DNA of 64,000 nt from assembly GCF_001641125.1 (NCBI RefSeq), contig NZ_LWLP01000002.1:1-64000 (forward strand), written 5' to 3'. This stretch comes from Arthrobacter sp. OY3WO11. GTDB taxonomy: Bacteria > Actinomycetota > Actinomycetes > Actinomycetales > Micrococcaceae. Below are positions 1 through 8,687 of the stretch, one piece after another. The translations under genes and the position numbers were made by a program. Positions within the stretch are counted from its first letter, which is position 1, and every line of letters starts with the position of its first letter. The notes beneath the pieces are model-generated. The model saw only the letters and a list, made by a program, of their open reading frames with translations, was not told the DNA's origin and did no database searches.

Positions 1-71
1 AGGAGCCAAGAGGGCTACCCTCAGGCCCCCAGCCATCCCCTGGCGCAGTTCGTTCGCTGTATGCCGTAGGT

Positions 72-620
72 TCAGCGCGAGACGTAGTTGAACGCCGTTC
101 TGAGCCGTCTGAGGACCATCAGCATCGTCAGGCCGAGATGCGTAAAAAGCCAGATGCAGAGGGGCGTCCACCACCACGAAAGGCCCCCAATTGGATCGGT
201 AGTCGAGGGCGGCGGCGTGACGGCAGCAGCCACAGCAAGAAGTAGCGATAGGCACACGGCGACGACTGCCGCGTACGTTACGTTAGCTCTCAGATCAGAT
301 ATGACCAATTTCAGGTCATGCGCGTGTTCGAAGACTGCCAAGTCCTTACGTACCGCTATTCCAGTGTTGAACATTAGTACCAAGAGTCCGAATAGCAGCG
401 CAGTAAAAATAGTCACTCCGCTGAGCAATTGTCCAATTCCCTGTAGCCGAAAGTGGAAAAACACGAACGGCAGTGCCAGGACCGCGGGAATGCCGAAGTA
501 CTTAAATGCCGCGCGGCGACGCTCAGCCTTTTGCTGAGGCCCGACTGCGGAGCTCCAAGTTTCAATATGGTCTTCAAGCACCATCCTCAGACCCCAATGC
601 TTACCCAAGGGTCGCCTCAC
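72..620 (-). CDS. Four-helix membrane protein of unknown family
   Basis: The 182-residue product has a charged N-terminus, two adjacent hydrophobic helices (about residues 45-86), a charged cytosolic loop, and two more helices (about 113-135 and 150-168). That makes four membrane segments and no signal peptide. Its start overlaps the stop of the upstream gene by 4 bp (ATGA), so translation is probably coupled and the two products may work together. A small membrane protein coupled to a larger soluble protein is the layout of several phage-defence pairs such as Kiwa, but I recognise no family motif, so that comparison is only architectural. The reading frame is convincing; the function is unknown. 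Confidence 0.7.
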   Translation of the reverse strand: MRRPLGKHWGLRMVLEDHIETWSSAVGPQQKAERRRAAFKYFGIPAVLALPFVFFHFRLQGIGQLLSGVTIFTALLFGLLVLMFNTGIAVRKDLAVFEHAHDLKLVISDLRANVTYAAVVAVCLSLLLAVAAAVTPPPSTTDPIGGLSWWWTPLCIWLFTHLGLTMLMVLRRLRTAFNYVSR

Positions 621-1768
621 TCGTTCTTAGACTGCTCTTGTTTTGATTCCTGCAACCAACCCGCAGGCAGGCGCACGCCCCGATTCTTGAGGATCTTTGC
701 CGCATGCGTTTCCCAGAGGTTCCTCAGCTGGACGTCCGCCAGACGTGCCCCAGTTTCATAGATAAATTGAGGCATCGCATCTCCTTCCAGAACGAAGGTC
801 CTTTCCGGACGTTCGTTGCCTATGCCGACCTCGAATCGCTTCGTCCTAAGATGTTCTCGATTGACCGGCGATACTGCCTCTAGGGCAACCGTGAGATTGG
901 CATCAGATTCCTCTGCTTGTTCCAACGCGGTTAGTTCCATGACCAAAGCCTGATATTCAGTCTCATCCTGAACGGTGAACACTGATCTTGGAGCCGCCTT
1001 GTAAACCGTATGACCACTTTCCGAGTTCTTTTCATCCACGATCTTTCGGCGATTTTCGACAGGTGCTATCCGCGCCAAGGCATCTAGCTTCTTGTCGCGC
1101 CTAGATAGCCGATCAGTGATAAGAGCTTTGATTCCCTGGCTTGCCCGCCTAAGTCCGGGGCCCTCAGTGACGACCCTCACCACAGTGTCTTGAGGCGTAG
1201 AGTCATCCTGCCCGCCTTCCGCGGAATAGAGAATTTCCGAGACTCGGAGGGCCTGTTGAGTCTGAAGTTCCCGCCGCCAGTCCTCACTCTCAGCGAAGGC
1301 TTCGACTCGTATGACTGCCTCCATGTAGTGCGAGGACGGCTTCATTGCCTTCGTATAAAGCAGTTCCTTGAGATTCCTTACGCCTATGCGCTCGACAAAT
1401 AACAGTCCGAAGTAGCTGTCCTCAGGGATGAATAGTTGGCCGCGAAGGCCGCTTAAGAGTGCCGTCCGTTCGTTAGTATCGACTGATACGCCCGTTTCAG
1501 TGTCGTATGTCTCCCCCCGCCCGCCCTCTGGCCCTTTATTGATGCGCAGCCAAAGCGAACGGCCAGCGCGGTCCGCTTCCCGAATTCGAAAACCGTCCGC
1601 CGACTTTTCGTCTGAGTGGTAGTCCTCCCCTAGCTCAGTTATCTGCTTATGAAGGACGTCTAACAGGTCATGAGAGCCGGGGCCACATGATGTCAAACGG
1701 TACAAGGCCCGCGATCTGTGCGGAGCGTTTGCTCGTATGAGATAGACCAAGTACCCGAATGTAGCCAC
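617..1768 (-). CDS. Hypothetical soluble protein, coupled to the membrane protein gene
   Basis: The 383-residue product is rich in charged residues, with no membrane segment and no motif I can name. The central part (about residues 110-170, around FGLLFVERIGVRNLKELLY) and the C-terminal part (around FVLEGDAMPQFIYETG) look like folded alpha/beta domains. The gene lies 86 bp downstream of the nuclease gene on the same strand and overlaps the next gene by 4 bp, giving a three-gene operon. The context (two-domain nuclease, membrane protein, nearby resolvase) suggests an accessory or defence island. That is inference from neighbours only. Confidence 0.7.
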   Translation of the reverse strand: MATFGYLVYLIRANAPHRSRALYRLTSCGPGSHDLLDVLHKQITELGEDYHSDEKSADGFRIREADRAGRSLWLRINKGPEGGRGETYDTETGVSVDTNERTALLSGLRGQLFIPEDSYFGLLFVERIGVRNLKELLYTKAMKPSSHYMEAVIRVEAFAESEDWRRELQTQQALRVSEILYSAEGGQDDSTPQDTVVRVVTEGPGLRRASQGIKALITDRLSRRDKKLDALARIAPVENRRKIVDEKNSESGHTVYKAAPRSVFTVQDETEYQALVMELTALEQAEESDANLTVALEAVSPVNREHLRTKRFEVGIGNERPERTFVLEGDAMPQFIYETGARLADVQLRNLWETHAAKILKNRGVRLPAGWLQESKQEQSKNE

Positions 1769-1854
1769 GTTTCCCCATCTACAGCATTTGCTACTACCTA
1801 TTGACTAAGTATCACCGCATCCTCTGACAATTCGCCGCAGCAAGGGAGCGCGCT

Positions 1855-3009
1855 CTAGAGATGACCTCGATGTCCTACGATTTCTGCCATAGCCCGGAGA
1901 ACGAAGCCCCGACAGTCAACGAGTCCTGACTTCGGCCCGAGTGACTTGCCCGCGCCGTTGAGGTTGAACTCCTGCAGTTTAAGGCCTCGAAGGTCGACGG
2001 CTATTAGCCTGCATTCGAGAGTTCCGTCTACTGTCACGATGGACTCGACGCGTTGTGCGACGTAGTTGGAGCTGCCTTGGGCGAACGACGGTGAGCGGTC
2101 CAACCTTGTTCCCTTTCGTCGGCGAGGCGGGCAGTATAGGTTCCCTTGGCTTGTCAAAGTTCCTGCTCGTTTGTCCAGGTAGGTGGTCTTCACTTCGAAA
2201 GCCACTAATTCACCTTCGACAAGGGCCACCATGTCCAAGTCCTGTCTGGCGTTACTACGGGGCATACCGCTATCTCCAAGCGAGACAGGGAAGGCTCCGT
2301 TCTCTTGCAGGTAGAAACGAGCGGTTTCTTCGCCAAGGTCACCAAATTGTCCTCTTGTAAGTACGTCGAGGATGGACGTCAGCCCTGCGTCCGACAGTTC
2401 TAAGGGGTTGAAATCGGAGCCAACCAGGAGATCCATCCGATTCAAAAAGGTGTCTGATTCGAGGGTGGCCGTGGAAACGAGTCCGAGGTCTACCCAAGTT
2501 GGTATGTCTGTTTCGTCTGAGTACCTTAGGTGGCAGAAAAATATCCCGCTCGAGATACTCAAGGCTTTTCGTTCAAGTGCACGATATCGCCGGCCTTGCG
2601 CCGACAAACCCCTGTTAAGTGCACGGTCTTGCGCATAGATGTTTGGGCCGAACTGTCCTCCCGCGCTATGAGGCATCATGTGGCCGCGGTCGAACGCCTG
2701 TTTGGCGTTAACTTTCAGGGGAAAACCAGCTTGGTAGGCGACATCACGGACCGATCGCAGCCCATTCACCTTCCCGAACGCAGCAATGGTCCTGGCACAT
2801 TGCGCTGACGCGATCTCAGGCGCGGCATCGAAAAGGAAGTGCACGTCGCCTTGGTTCATCGTCACTATCTCAGAACCGGGCCAAGCTCTCCTGTATGACG
2901 CTGCCCATTGGTCCTCGAGATCAGCGATGACTGCTTCCTGAAACTGGGACGGTTCTCTGCGGCCCGCAGCCTGGGCTGCTTCGTAGTCGATGGACCCAAA
3001 ATCGTGCAC
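1855..3009 (-). CDS. Protein with two nuclease-like domains (DRGH type plus YraN/PD-(D/E)XK-like)
   Basis: Two nuclease signatures are visible in 384 residues. DRGH at 107-110, followed by N123 and the QDxALNRG stretch (127-134), matches the His-Me finger of DNA/RNA non-specific endonucleases. The C-terminal part has GEETARFYLQENG (227-239), LDMVA (258-262) and FEVKT (271-275), the order seen in YraN-like and restriction-endonuclease-like folds. A GTG start at 3009 is preceded 5 bp upstream by AGGAGG. No signal peptide is seen, so it acts in the cytosol or is delivered by another route. It heads the operon with the two following minus-strand genes. Function is inferred as DNA cleavage, perhaps defence or toxin; which domain is active cannot be read from sequence alone. 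Confidence 0.72.
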   Translation of the reverse strand: MHDFGSIDYEAAQAAGRREPSQFQEAVIADLEDQWAASYRRAWPGSEIVTMNQGDVHFLFDAAPEIASAQCARTIAAFGKVNGLRSVRDVAYQAGFPLKVNAKQAFDRGHMMPHSAGGQFGPNIYAQDRALNRGLSAQGRRYRALERKALSISSGIFFCHLRYSDETDIPTWVDLGLVSTATLESDTFLNRMDLLVGSDFNPLELSDAGLTSILDVLTRGQFGDLGEETARFYLQENGAFPVSLGDSGMPRSNARQDLDMVALVEGELVAFEVKTTYLDKRAGTLTSQGNLYCPPRRRKGTRLDRSPSFAQGSSNYVAQRVESIVTVDGTLECRLIAVDLRGLKLQEFNLNGAGKSLGPKSGLVDCRGFVLRAMAEIVGHRGHL

Positions 3010-3239
3010 TATTCCTCCTCATGCTGCGCAATTGTGGGACAAGCTTCGTCAGCCCATTGGATCATCACGGCGTGGATGATCCTCGACGTCCAGCGTGACG
3101 TGTCGATATCCGGCCCTGGCCAGCTTGCGTATGCCGCCTTTGTTCTGGAAGGGGGGCAGAAAAGCCGGAGGAGCCTACTCCCCTGCCCGTGACAACGGGC
3201 GCCTCCACCGGGCCAATAAAAGATCTCTGACGACTTCAA
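3009..3239 (-). CDS. Possible small ORF upstream of the nuclease gene
   Basis: This 76-codon frame ends in TAG, whose last base is the first base of the nuclease GTG start (TAGTG), so coupling is possible and the AGGAGG lies inside it. The product is unlike any protein I know, its codon pattern is weak, and a second frame in the same stretch also reads like a protein tail (ending HVTLDVEDHPRRDDPMG). It may be a remnant of a longer broken gene. Low confidence. Confidence 0.2.
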   Translation of the reverse strand: MKSSEIFYWPGGGARCHGQGSRLLRLFCPPSRTKAAYASWPGPDIDTSRWTSRIIHAVMIQWADEACPTIAQHEEE

Positions 3240-3606
3240 CGCAAATCATTAGAAGAATCGTCCCGATTTTTTCAGCAAATGCAGACCTGGGGTGCGGCTG
3301 ACCGTCGATTGCCACCGTCCTACTTTTCCAATTACAAACATTCCTTGGGCGAAGAACCGCCATGTTCACTGACCGGAGGACTGTCTTTGCGTCGATTACA
3401 GCACCTCTAGCCTTGCAACAGCATTCTTATCAGTTATTCTCATGATCAAGGTCAGCGGCTTGGTCGACTTGGCAGGTGGTGCCCTGCTCGAGTCAAGCAC
3501 AGAGTTATGTACCGATGCATAGCCCGGTTCTGCGGCGAACCGCATTGCCGGCAGCAGGGCGCATTCGAAATGCGTCGCAAATTTTTTAGAACAAGTTGGG
3601 GGCGAA
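3240..3606. other. Divergent intergenic region, no gene seen
   Basis: This stretch separates the minus-strand nuclease operon from the plus-strand HIRAN gene and must hold both promoters. It is more AT-rich than its surroundings. The only structure noted is a short palindrome, CGCATT-CGA-AATGCG, at about 3559-3573. No convincing coding frame was found. Confidence 0.4.
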
Positions 3607-4812
3607 GTGGAGAAGTACTACCTGCCAGGAAAAGATAGCTGGCACAACTTTGATGTTGTAGGCGAAGCCTATCGAGAAGCACAGGTTACGGCGGCGCTTG
3701 GCCGCCGCCCGCGGCTGGACGAGGAGATTGAAGAGGTCTTTGAGGCCCTTCTCGTGCCGGAGCCGGACAACCCTCATGACGCTAATGCTGTCTCCGTGCG
3801 TGTGAACGGACACGTGATTGGCTACCTGGACCGGGGCGCTGCGCAGGTGTACAAACCGATCTTCCACCGCATCGCTGCCAGCGGGATGGTCGCGACTACC
3901 GCAGCCAGGATTTGGGCTGTCGTTCGAGAATCTTGGGAAGATGACAGGCGGGCACGGTTTTTTTCGAACGTTCGTATCTATTTGCCAGAGCCTCATCAGA
4001 TTCTTCCCCTCAACAACCACAACCAGGCGAACGTGGCAGTCCTCCCTTGGGGCGGCGCGCTACAGGTGACCGGTGAAAATAGTCACTTTAGCCACCTTTT
4101 CAACTACCTTCCCGAAAACGGCGAAGGGCTTGTTATTCTCACGATGCACAAGCTCGTTCAGACCCTGAAAAACGGGACGGAGAAGCACCTCGTCGAGGTC
4201 CGGCTCGACGGCGAACGGGTGGGGCAACTAACCTCTGCCACCTCGAACCACTATCTGCCAACCATCGCCCACGCCGCAGACATTGGGAAGGAATTGGGGA
4301 TCTGGGCCAAGATCAAGGGCTCCGGGCTCGCGGCCGAGCTAGTCATTCAAGGCGCCAGAGCCACGGAACTTAACGACGAATGGCTCAATACAATGCCGAC
4401 TTTCCCCCCACTCGCACCGGAGGCTGCCGTCTACAATGTGCCGCCAGCCTTCACAGGAGATTTGCCGACCCGCCGCGACCCCAGAGCCGCTCAGTCGGTC
4501 TCTGGTTTGCGATCAGCGCCAACTAACAATTCATCTGCAGCTCCGTTCGTGAAGACAAACCCGAAGTTGCCCAAAGGGCATGTCATTGTCACTGAGAAAG
4601 ACAGGCGATACAGTCCCCTTACCCACCGGGTCGGTGGAGTCGCAATGATCATCATCGCCGTTATCGTCGGTGCTGTGCTCGCGGCGATCCCTCTCATTGG
4701 GCCAGTGCTATTCATTGGGTGTCTGGTTCTGGGCATCATGGGGAACATTCGATCCCGCAAGCTCGCAGCGGTCCTTGAGAGAGAAAGGTCCATTCCGGAG
4801 ATGCGCCTTTGA
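3607..4812 (+). CDS. HIRAN-domain protein with a C-terminal membrane anchor
   Basis: Residues about 16-85 fit a HIRAN domain: VVGEAYREAQV, then LVPEPDNPHDANAVSVRVNGHVIGYLDR, the conserved N-x-x-D-x-N-A-V and G-Y-L core. HIRAN domains bind damaged or stalled DNA ends. A second region (about 140-230) has a similar beta-rich pattern (VEVRLDGERVGQL). Two hydrophobic helices near residues 348-385 suggest membrane attachment, which is unusual for a DNA-binding domain. The start is GTG 3607. The gene stands alone between the divergent nuclease operon and the resolvase. Domain call is fairly sure; role is unknown. Confidence 0.75.
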   Translation: MEKYYLPGKDSWHNFDVVGEAYREAQVTAALGRRPRLDEEIEEVFEALLVPEPDNPHDANAVSVRVNGHVIGYLDRGAAQVYKPIFHRIAASGMVATTAARIWAVVRESWEDDRRARFFSNVRIYLPEPHQILPLNNHNQANVAVLPWGGALQVTGENSHFSHLFNYLPENGEGLVILTMHKLVQTLKNGTEKHLVEVRLDGERVGQLTSATSNHYLPTIAHAADIGKELGIWAKIKGSGLAAELVIQGARATELNDEWLNTMPTFPPLAPEAAVYNVPPAFTGDLPTRRDPRAAQSVSGLRSAPTNNSSAAPFVKTNPKLPKGHVIVTEKDRRYSPLTHRVGGVAMIIIAVIVGAVLAAIPLIGPVLFIGCLVLGIMGNIRSRKLAAVLERERSIPEMRL

Positions 4813-4899
4813 GCTCTGACGCACATGTCGACTAGACATGGGCCCATGGGAAGACCAGGATGAGGGTTCACCGCCGCCGACATCCACGTCTCCTACACC

Positions 4900-4928
4900 T
4901 TGACACTTTTCCGAGTAAGCCTTAAAAC
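4900..4928 (+). promoter_or_regulatory. Promoter of the resolvase gene
   Basis: A consensus -35 TTGACA (4900-4905), 17-bp spacer and -10-like TAAAAC (4923-4928) lie about 30 bp upstream of the resolvase start. In transposons of this type the resolvase site often overlaps such a promoter. Confidence 0.55.
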
Positions 4929-4960
4929 TCAATCTGACGGGTTGAGGGTTGGAGGCACCT

Positions 4961-5527
4961 GTGGTTGGTCAGCGGGTCGGCTACGTGCGGGTGAGCACGC
5001 TGGACCAGAACGAGAAACGCCAGCTCGAAGGCCAGGTTCTGGACCGGATCTTCACCGACAAAGCCTCGGGCAGGGACACCGCCCGACCGCAACTCGCGGA
5101 GCTTCTGCGGTTCGCCCGCGACGGGGACACCGTTGTTGTGCACAGCATGGACAGACTGGCCCGCAACCTCGATGACCTGCGTGCCTTGGTCCAAGGCCTG
5201 ACACGCAAAGGCGTAAAGGTGGAGTTCATGAAAGAGAATCTGGTCTTCACCGGCGAGGACTCCCCCATGGCCAACCTCATGCTCTCCGTGATGGGTGCGT
5301 TCGCTGAATTCGAACGCTCCCTCATCAGGGAACGCCAGCGGGAAGGCATCGCCCTGGCCAAGCAGCGCGGCGCCTATAAAGGACGGAAAAAGACCCTCAC
5401 GCCGGAACGGGCAGCCGAGCTCGTCCAGCGCGCCGGCACCGGTGTTCCAAAGGCCCTCCTTGCCCGTGACTACGGCATCAGCAGGGAGACCGTCTACCAG
5501 TACCTGCGCCAGGCCAAGCTGGCGTGA
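4961..5527 (+). CDS. Serine recombinase (resolvase/invertase family)
   Basis: The N-terminal catalytic domain carries GYVRVST with the nucleophilic Ser near residue 12, then DxxSGRDTARPQL and the MDRLARNLDDL segment. The C-terminal part (about 140-185) ends in a helix-turn-helix, KALLARDYGISRETVYQYL. At 188 residues it is the usual length for Tn3-family resolvases. GTG 4961 is preferred over the longer TTG 4949 because GGAGG at 4951-4955 is 5 bp upstream of it. No transposase is next to it, so it is either the remnant of a Tn3-type transposon or a stand-alone site-specific recombinase. A repeat resembling a transposon end lies 51 bp downstream. Confidence 0.93.
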   Translation: MVGQRVGYVRVSTLDQNEKRQLEGQVLDRIFTDKASGRDTARPQLAELLRFARDGDTVVVHSMDRLARNLDDLRALVQGLTRKGVKVEFMKENLVFTGEDSPMANLMLSVMGAFAEFERSLIRERQREGIALAKQRGAYKGRKKTLTPERAAELVQRAGTGVPKALLARDYGISRETVYQYLRQAKLA

Positions 5528-5578
5528 GCCGCTCCCCTGACTAGGCTCTCGACGTGCAATAGTTCGAGCGGCCTTAGC

Positions 5579-5610
5579 TTGACGGAATCTCTGTTATCGG
5601 CGTTTTAAAA
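5579..5610 (+). repeat. Transposon-end-like repeat, left copy
   Basis: TTGACGGAATCT, then CTG, TTATCGGC and a TTTTAA tail match a second stretch at 41735-41764 at about 26 of 30 positions in the same orientation. The closeness to a resolvase and the form of the sequence suggest a Tn3-family terminal repeat, but no transposase is present to confirm it. Confidence 0.5.
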
Positions 5611-5729
5611 TGGTCGGGGGAGGGTTCGGTAGAAGGACCTTCCGTCGCTCCTCGAAATGTTTCTTTAGGCCGGTGTTGTCCGACGCGCATCGCATCTCGC
5701 TCGTGCTGAAGGGGGACGGGTGATTCCTG

Positions 5730-6947
5730 CTATGTCAGGCCGATCGCGTCGTCCCAGTTCATTCCTGATTCGATGCGGGACCGCCATTGGCGAAGTGCTT
5801 TGGCGGCCCCTACCGCCAGGACTCCGGTCAGTGCAGGTCCCCTCCTGTAGAGGGCTATGAGCCGCCGTGATGTGAGGTCTCCCTCTGCGACATGGACCTC
5901 GTCGTGTCCGCGCAGGTAGCCGTGAGCTTGGAGTTTGAGATCGTACTGGTCTGACCAGAAATAGGGCACTGGTGCGTACGGGGTGCGGTCCCCAGCCATG
6001 ATCCGCTCTGCGACGTGCAGCGCCTGCTCGGTCGCGTTGGTGCGGTGTTCGACGCGCATGGACATGTTGAACCGCGGGTTGTGCCAGGTGGCGACATCAC
6101 CGACAGCGTACACTCCCTCCGCAGCGGAGCAGTCGGAAGCGCACTGCACACCGTCCTCAACGGCGAGGCCGCTGAAGCGCAGCCAGTCCACTGCCGGCTC
6201 GGACCCGATGCAAACGACCACGAGGTCAGCAGGTTCCGGTGCCCCGCTCACAAAAGTGACTCCCGACACCCTGCCGCCCCTGCTTTGCAGTGTCCGCACG
6301 CGTCCCTCCGATCCGGCCCGGACCCGCACCCTGTTCCCTCGGTGAAGATCGGTAACCTGTTGCCCGATCAGCTCACCGACAGCACTTTGCAATAGCGTTC
6401 GGCTGCTGCTGGCGATGGTCACCCCGGCCCCTTGGCCTGCGGCAGCGGCGGCGACTTCGGTGCCGAGGAACCCGCCTCCGATGACAACGACGCGAGAAGC
6501 CTCAGTCAGCGCGGACCGCAGCTTCAGCGCATCGTCAATTGTCCGCAGCGTGTGTACGCCCGCCAAGCCTTCGGCGTGTGGCAGTTTGCGGGCTGCTACT
6601 CCTGTGGCGATGATGAGCCGGTCAAATTCGGCGGCAGTACCATCGGAGAGTTCCACCCGTCGGCGCGCCAGGTCAAGGTCGTCGGCGGTTACCCCGTATC
6701 GTTCCTCTATTCCCAGGTCGCGAAGATGGTCTTTGCCGCGCAGTGCCAGCGTTGCGCTGTCGACGGGTGCGCTGCCCAGGACCTGTTTGGATAGGGGCGG
6801 CCGGTCGTAGGGGGCGTGCTGCTCGGAACCAATGAGGATGATTGGTCCTTCGTGGCCCCGGGCCCGGAGCGCTTCGGCCGCGCTGGTTCCGCCTGCCGAG
6901 GCTCCAACGATCACTACCCGTGCGGTCCTGGGATCTGCCTGCTTCAC
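5730..6947 (-). CDS. FAD-dependent ferredoxin reductase
   Basis: This 405-residue flavoprotein has an N-terminal FAD-binding motif VVIVGASAGGTSAAEAL (about 11-27), the PYDRPPLSK motif of the Rhodococcus/Pseudomonas-type reductases (about 47-55), a second dinucleotide motif VVVIGGGFLGTEVA (about 147-160) for NAD(P)H, and a late FAD motif VYAVGDVATW. It passes electrons from NAD(P)H to the ferredoxin encoded just upstream. The start overlaps the ferredoxin stop by 4 bp, so with the P450 it forms a complete class I electron-transfer operon. Confident. Confidence 0.93.
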   Translation of the reverse strand: MKQADPRTARVVIVGASAGGTSAAEALRARGHEGPIILIGSEQHAPYDRPPLSKQVLGSAPVDSATLALRGKDHLRDLGIEERYGVTADDLDLARRRVELSDGTAAEFDRLIIATGVAARKLPHAEGLAGVHTLRTIDDALKLRSALTEASRVVVIGGGFLGTEVAAAAAGQGAGVTIASSSRTLLQSAVGELIGQQVTDLHRGNRVRVRAGSEGRVRTLQSRGGRVSGVTFVSGAPEPADLVVVCIGSEPAVDWLRFSGLAVEDGVQCASDCSAAEGVYAVGDVATWHNPRFNMSMRVEHRTNATEQALHVAERIMAGDRTPYAPVPYFWSDQYDLKLQAHGYLRGHDEVHVAEGDLTSRRLIALYRRGPALTGVLAVGAAKALRQWRSRIESGMNWDDAIGLT

Positions 6948-7141
6948 TGCTCAGTCAGTTTGATGACGGCCGCCGGGCACCGCACCGCTGCGTCCCGCAC
7001 TGCGGCTTCCTGGTCAGGGGAAGGGCTGGGATTGAGGACCACGATGATGCCGTCGTCATCATTTTGGTCGAACACCTTGGGGGCGGCGATAGCGCAGACC
7101 CCTGCACCCACGCACTTGTCCAGTTCGATATCGAATTTCAC
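6944..7141 (-). CDS. [3Fe-4S]-type ferredoxin of a P450 system
   Basis: The 65-residue protein has C10-x5-C16 (KCVGAGVC) and a single late Cys in RCP, giving three cluster ligands, as in the small actinobacterial ferredoxins that serve P450s. Both ends overlap its neighbours by 4 bp, so stoichiometric coupled translation with the P450 and the reductase is likely. Confidence 0.92.
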   Translation of the reverse strand: MKFDIELDKCVGAGVCAIAAPKVFDQNDDDGIIVVLNPSPSPDQEAAVRDAAVRCPAAVIKLTEQ

Positions 7142-8364
7142 GCAACTACCTCATCCCAGTCGATCATGAGCTCTTTGATGCCGTAGACGACCATGTCGTT
7201 TTTGAAAGCAATGTCCTCATCGGGCACTGCTACCCTTAGCCCGCGCAGGCGCCGGAACAGTTCGGGCAGCGCGATGCGAAGTTCCAGCCTCGCCAGGTGT
7301 TGCCCCAGGCATTGGTGCGGCCCGTAACCAAACCCGAGGTGGGCGGACTTCCTGTCCAGATCGAGCTGGTCCGCGTCCCCGAGGAAGTGCGCGTCGCGGT
7401 TGGCTGACTCAAGCACGACGGCGACATGCTCTCCGGCCCGGATGATCCGGCCTCCGATGGTGGTGTCGCGGACCGCTTTCCTCAGTACGCCGTTATGAAC
7501 GATGGTCAGATACCGGATCAGCTCGTCAACTCCTGTCTCCTGGAAAGCCGCGTCCTGAAGCTTGGCTGCCTGCTCCGGGTGCTGGAGCAGCGCGTAGGTG
7601 CTAAGGGTGATCATGTTCGCGGTTGTGTCATGTCCTGCAGCCAGCAGCAGCAATGCAATCCCCTGCAGTTCCGCCGCATCGAGCGGAAGCTCGGTGTGTT
7701 CGAGGATGAGCCGGCTGATCAGGTCATCGCCGGGGTTTTCAATCTTCGACTGAACGAGGCGGACGAAGAACCCAGCGCTTTCGATGGCAGCTGCCTGCCG
7801 TTCTTCAAGACTCAGGCTCAAATCGACCTGCGATGCCGTTGCCCGCTCGAATTCGTCCCTGTCCTCCTCCGGAACGCCGAGGATCTCGCTGATCACCAGC
7901 GCGGGAACAGGAAGACTAAATGCGCGGTATAGGTCCACCGGGCCCTCACGTTCCGCGAGCCGATCAATATGATCGCAAACGAGCCGCCGAATGAACGGCT
8001 CCAGTTTCGCTACCCGCTTCACCATGAACTCACGGGCGAGCCGAAGGCGCAGGCGGGAGTGCGAGTCCCCGTCATGGCGCAACATCACCCCCGGCGGCGG
8101 TGGCGCACCAAGGTTGTCTTTGTCTCCCATGAGATGGGAAGAACTGGCATCAACGCTGCTGAACGTTTCCGCATCACCCAGGACAGCCCGTGCATCCTCG
8201 TACCGGGTGACCAGCCAGACGTCGAATCCCGCGGGGGTGCTCACCCGGGGAACAGGCTCATCCGCGCGCAATTCTTCATAGCGCCGGTCCGGGTCAAACG
8301 GGCAGCGGTTGGCCGGCAGGGATTCCTGTGCCTGAGGCGGCGTTGTCTGTGGCAATGAAATCAT
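7138..8364 (-). CDS. Cytochrome P450
   Basis: The 408-residue soluble P450 has the I-helix oxygen-activation motif AAGHDTT (about residues 240-246), an ExxR motif (ELIR, K-helix) and the heme ligand loop FGYGPHQCLG. The length and domain order are those of bacterial class I P450s. It is the first gene of the operon with its own ferredoxin and reductase. Substrate is not readable from sequence. The location next to a 3-ketosteroid-dehydrogenase-like gene and glycosidases makes a steroid-type or triterpene-type aglycone a reasonable guess. A divergent two-component system lies beyond a 323-bp spacer with a long palindrome. Confidence 0.95.
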   Translation of the reverse strand: MISLPQTTPPQAQESLPANRCPFDPDRRYEELRADEPVPRVSTPAGFDVWLVTRYEDARAVLGDAETFSSVDASSSHLMGDKDNLGAPPPPGVMLRHDGDSHSRLRLRLAREFMVKRVAKLEPFIRRLVCDHIDRLAEREGPVDLYRAFSLPVPALVISEILGVPEEDRDEFERATASQVDLSLSLEERQAAAIESAGFFVRLVQSKIENPGDDLISRLILEHTELPLDAAELQGIALLLLAAGHDTTANMITLSTYALLQHPEQAAKLQDAAFQETGVDELIRYLTIVHNGVLRKAVRDTTIGGRIIRAGEHVAVVLESANRDAHFLGDADQLDLDRKSAHLGFGYGPHQCLGQHLARLELRIALPELFRRLRGLRVAVPDEDIAFKNDMVVYGIKELMIDWDEVVA

Positions 8365-8493
8365 CAGTCTCTAACTTTTAGTCTTTATCCCGAAGCTGAC
8401 GGCAGGACCGGGAACTCCCGTAAAACCGGTGATCTGCACCGGTACGTCTCAGTGTCTAGCGATTTCAGGGCAATCAAATCCGGCAGCGGCAGT

Positions 8494-8527
8494 ATTGGGA
8501 CGTACTGCGTTCGCAGTACGCCCCAAT
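8494..8527. promoter_or_regulatory. 34-bp inverted repeat, probable operator between P450 operon and sensor kinase
   Basis: The core CGTACTGCGTTCGCAGTACG (8501-8520) is a perfect palindrome around TT. It is extended on both sides (ATTGGG / CCCAAT) with one mismatch. The same TACTGC..GCAGTA core recurs at 10556-10571 in front of the MMPL gene. This suggests the binding site of the response regulator encoded between them. It could control both the kinase gene and the divergent P450 operon. Confidence 0.6.
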
Positions 8528-8687
8528 CAGGCGAGACACTGGCGCCGGCGCCGGGCATCAATAACCCCGGGCCCGGAAAGCTATTGCGCGCTAGTAGACT
8601 CGAGGCCCAGGAGCCGACCTTCACTGATTGATGGTCGCGCGACGAGCGGACGCCTCCTTACCCGGCCCCTGATGAGAAGGATGCTTA

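Noticed and set aside
1..71. Window start
   Set aside because: Only a short stretch after the membrane protein gene; no feature supported.
8584..8594. TTGCGCGCTAG near the sensor kinase, looking like a LacI operator
   Set aside because: Two bases shorter than the real sites and not in a promoter with the right register. Kept out of the regulon.
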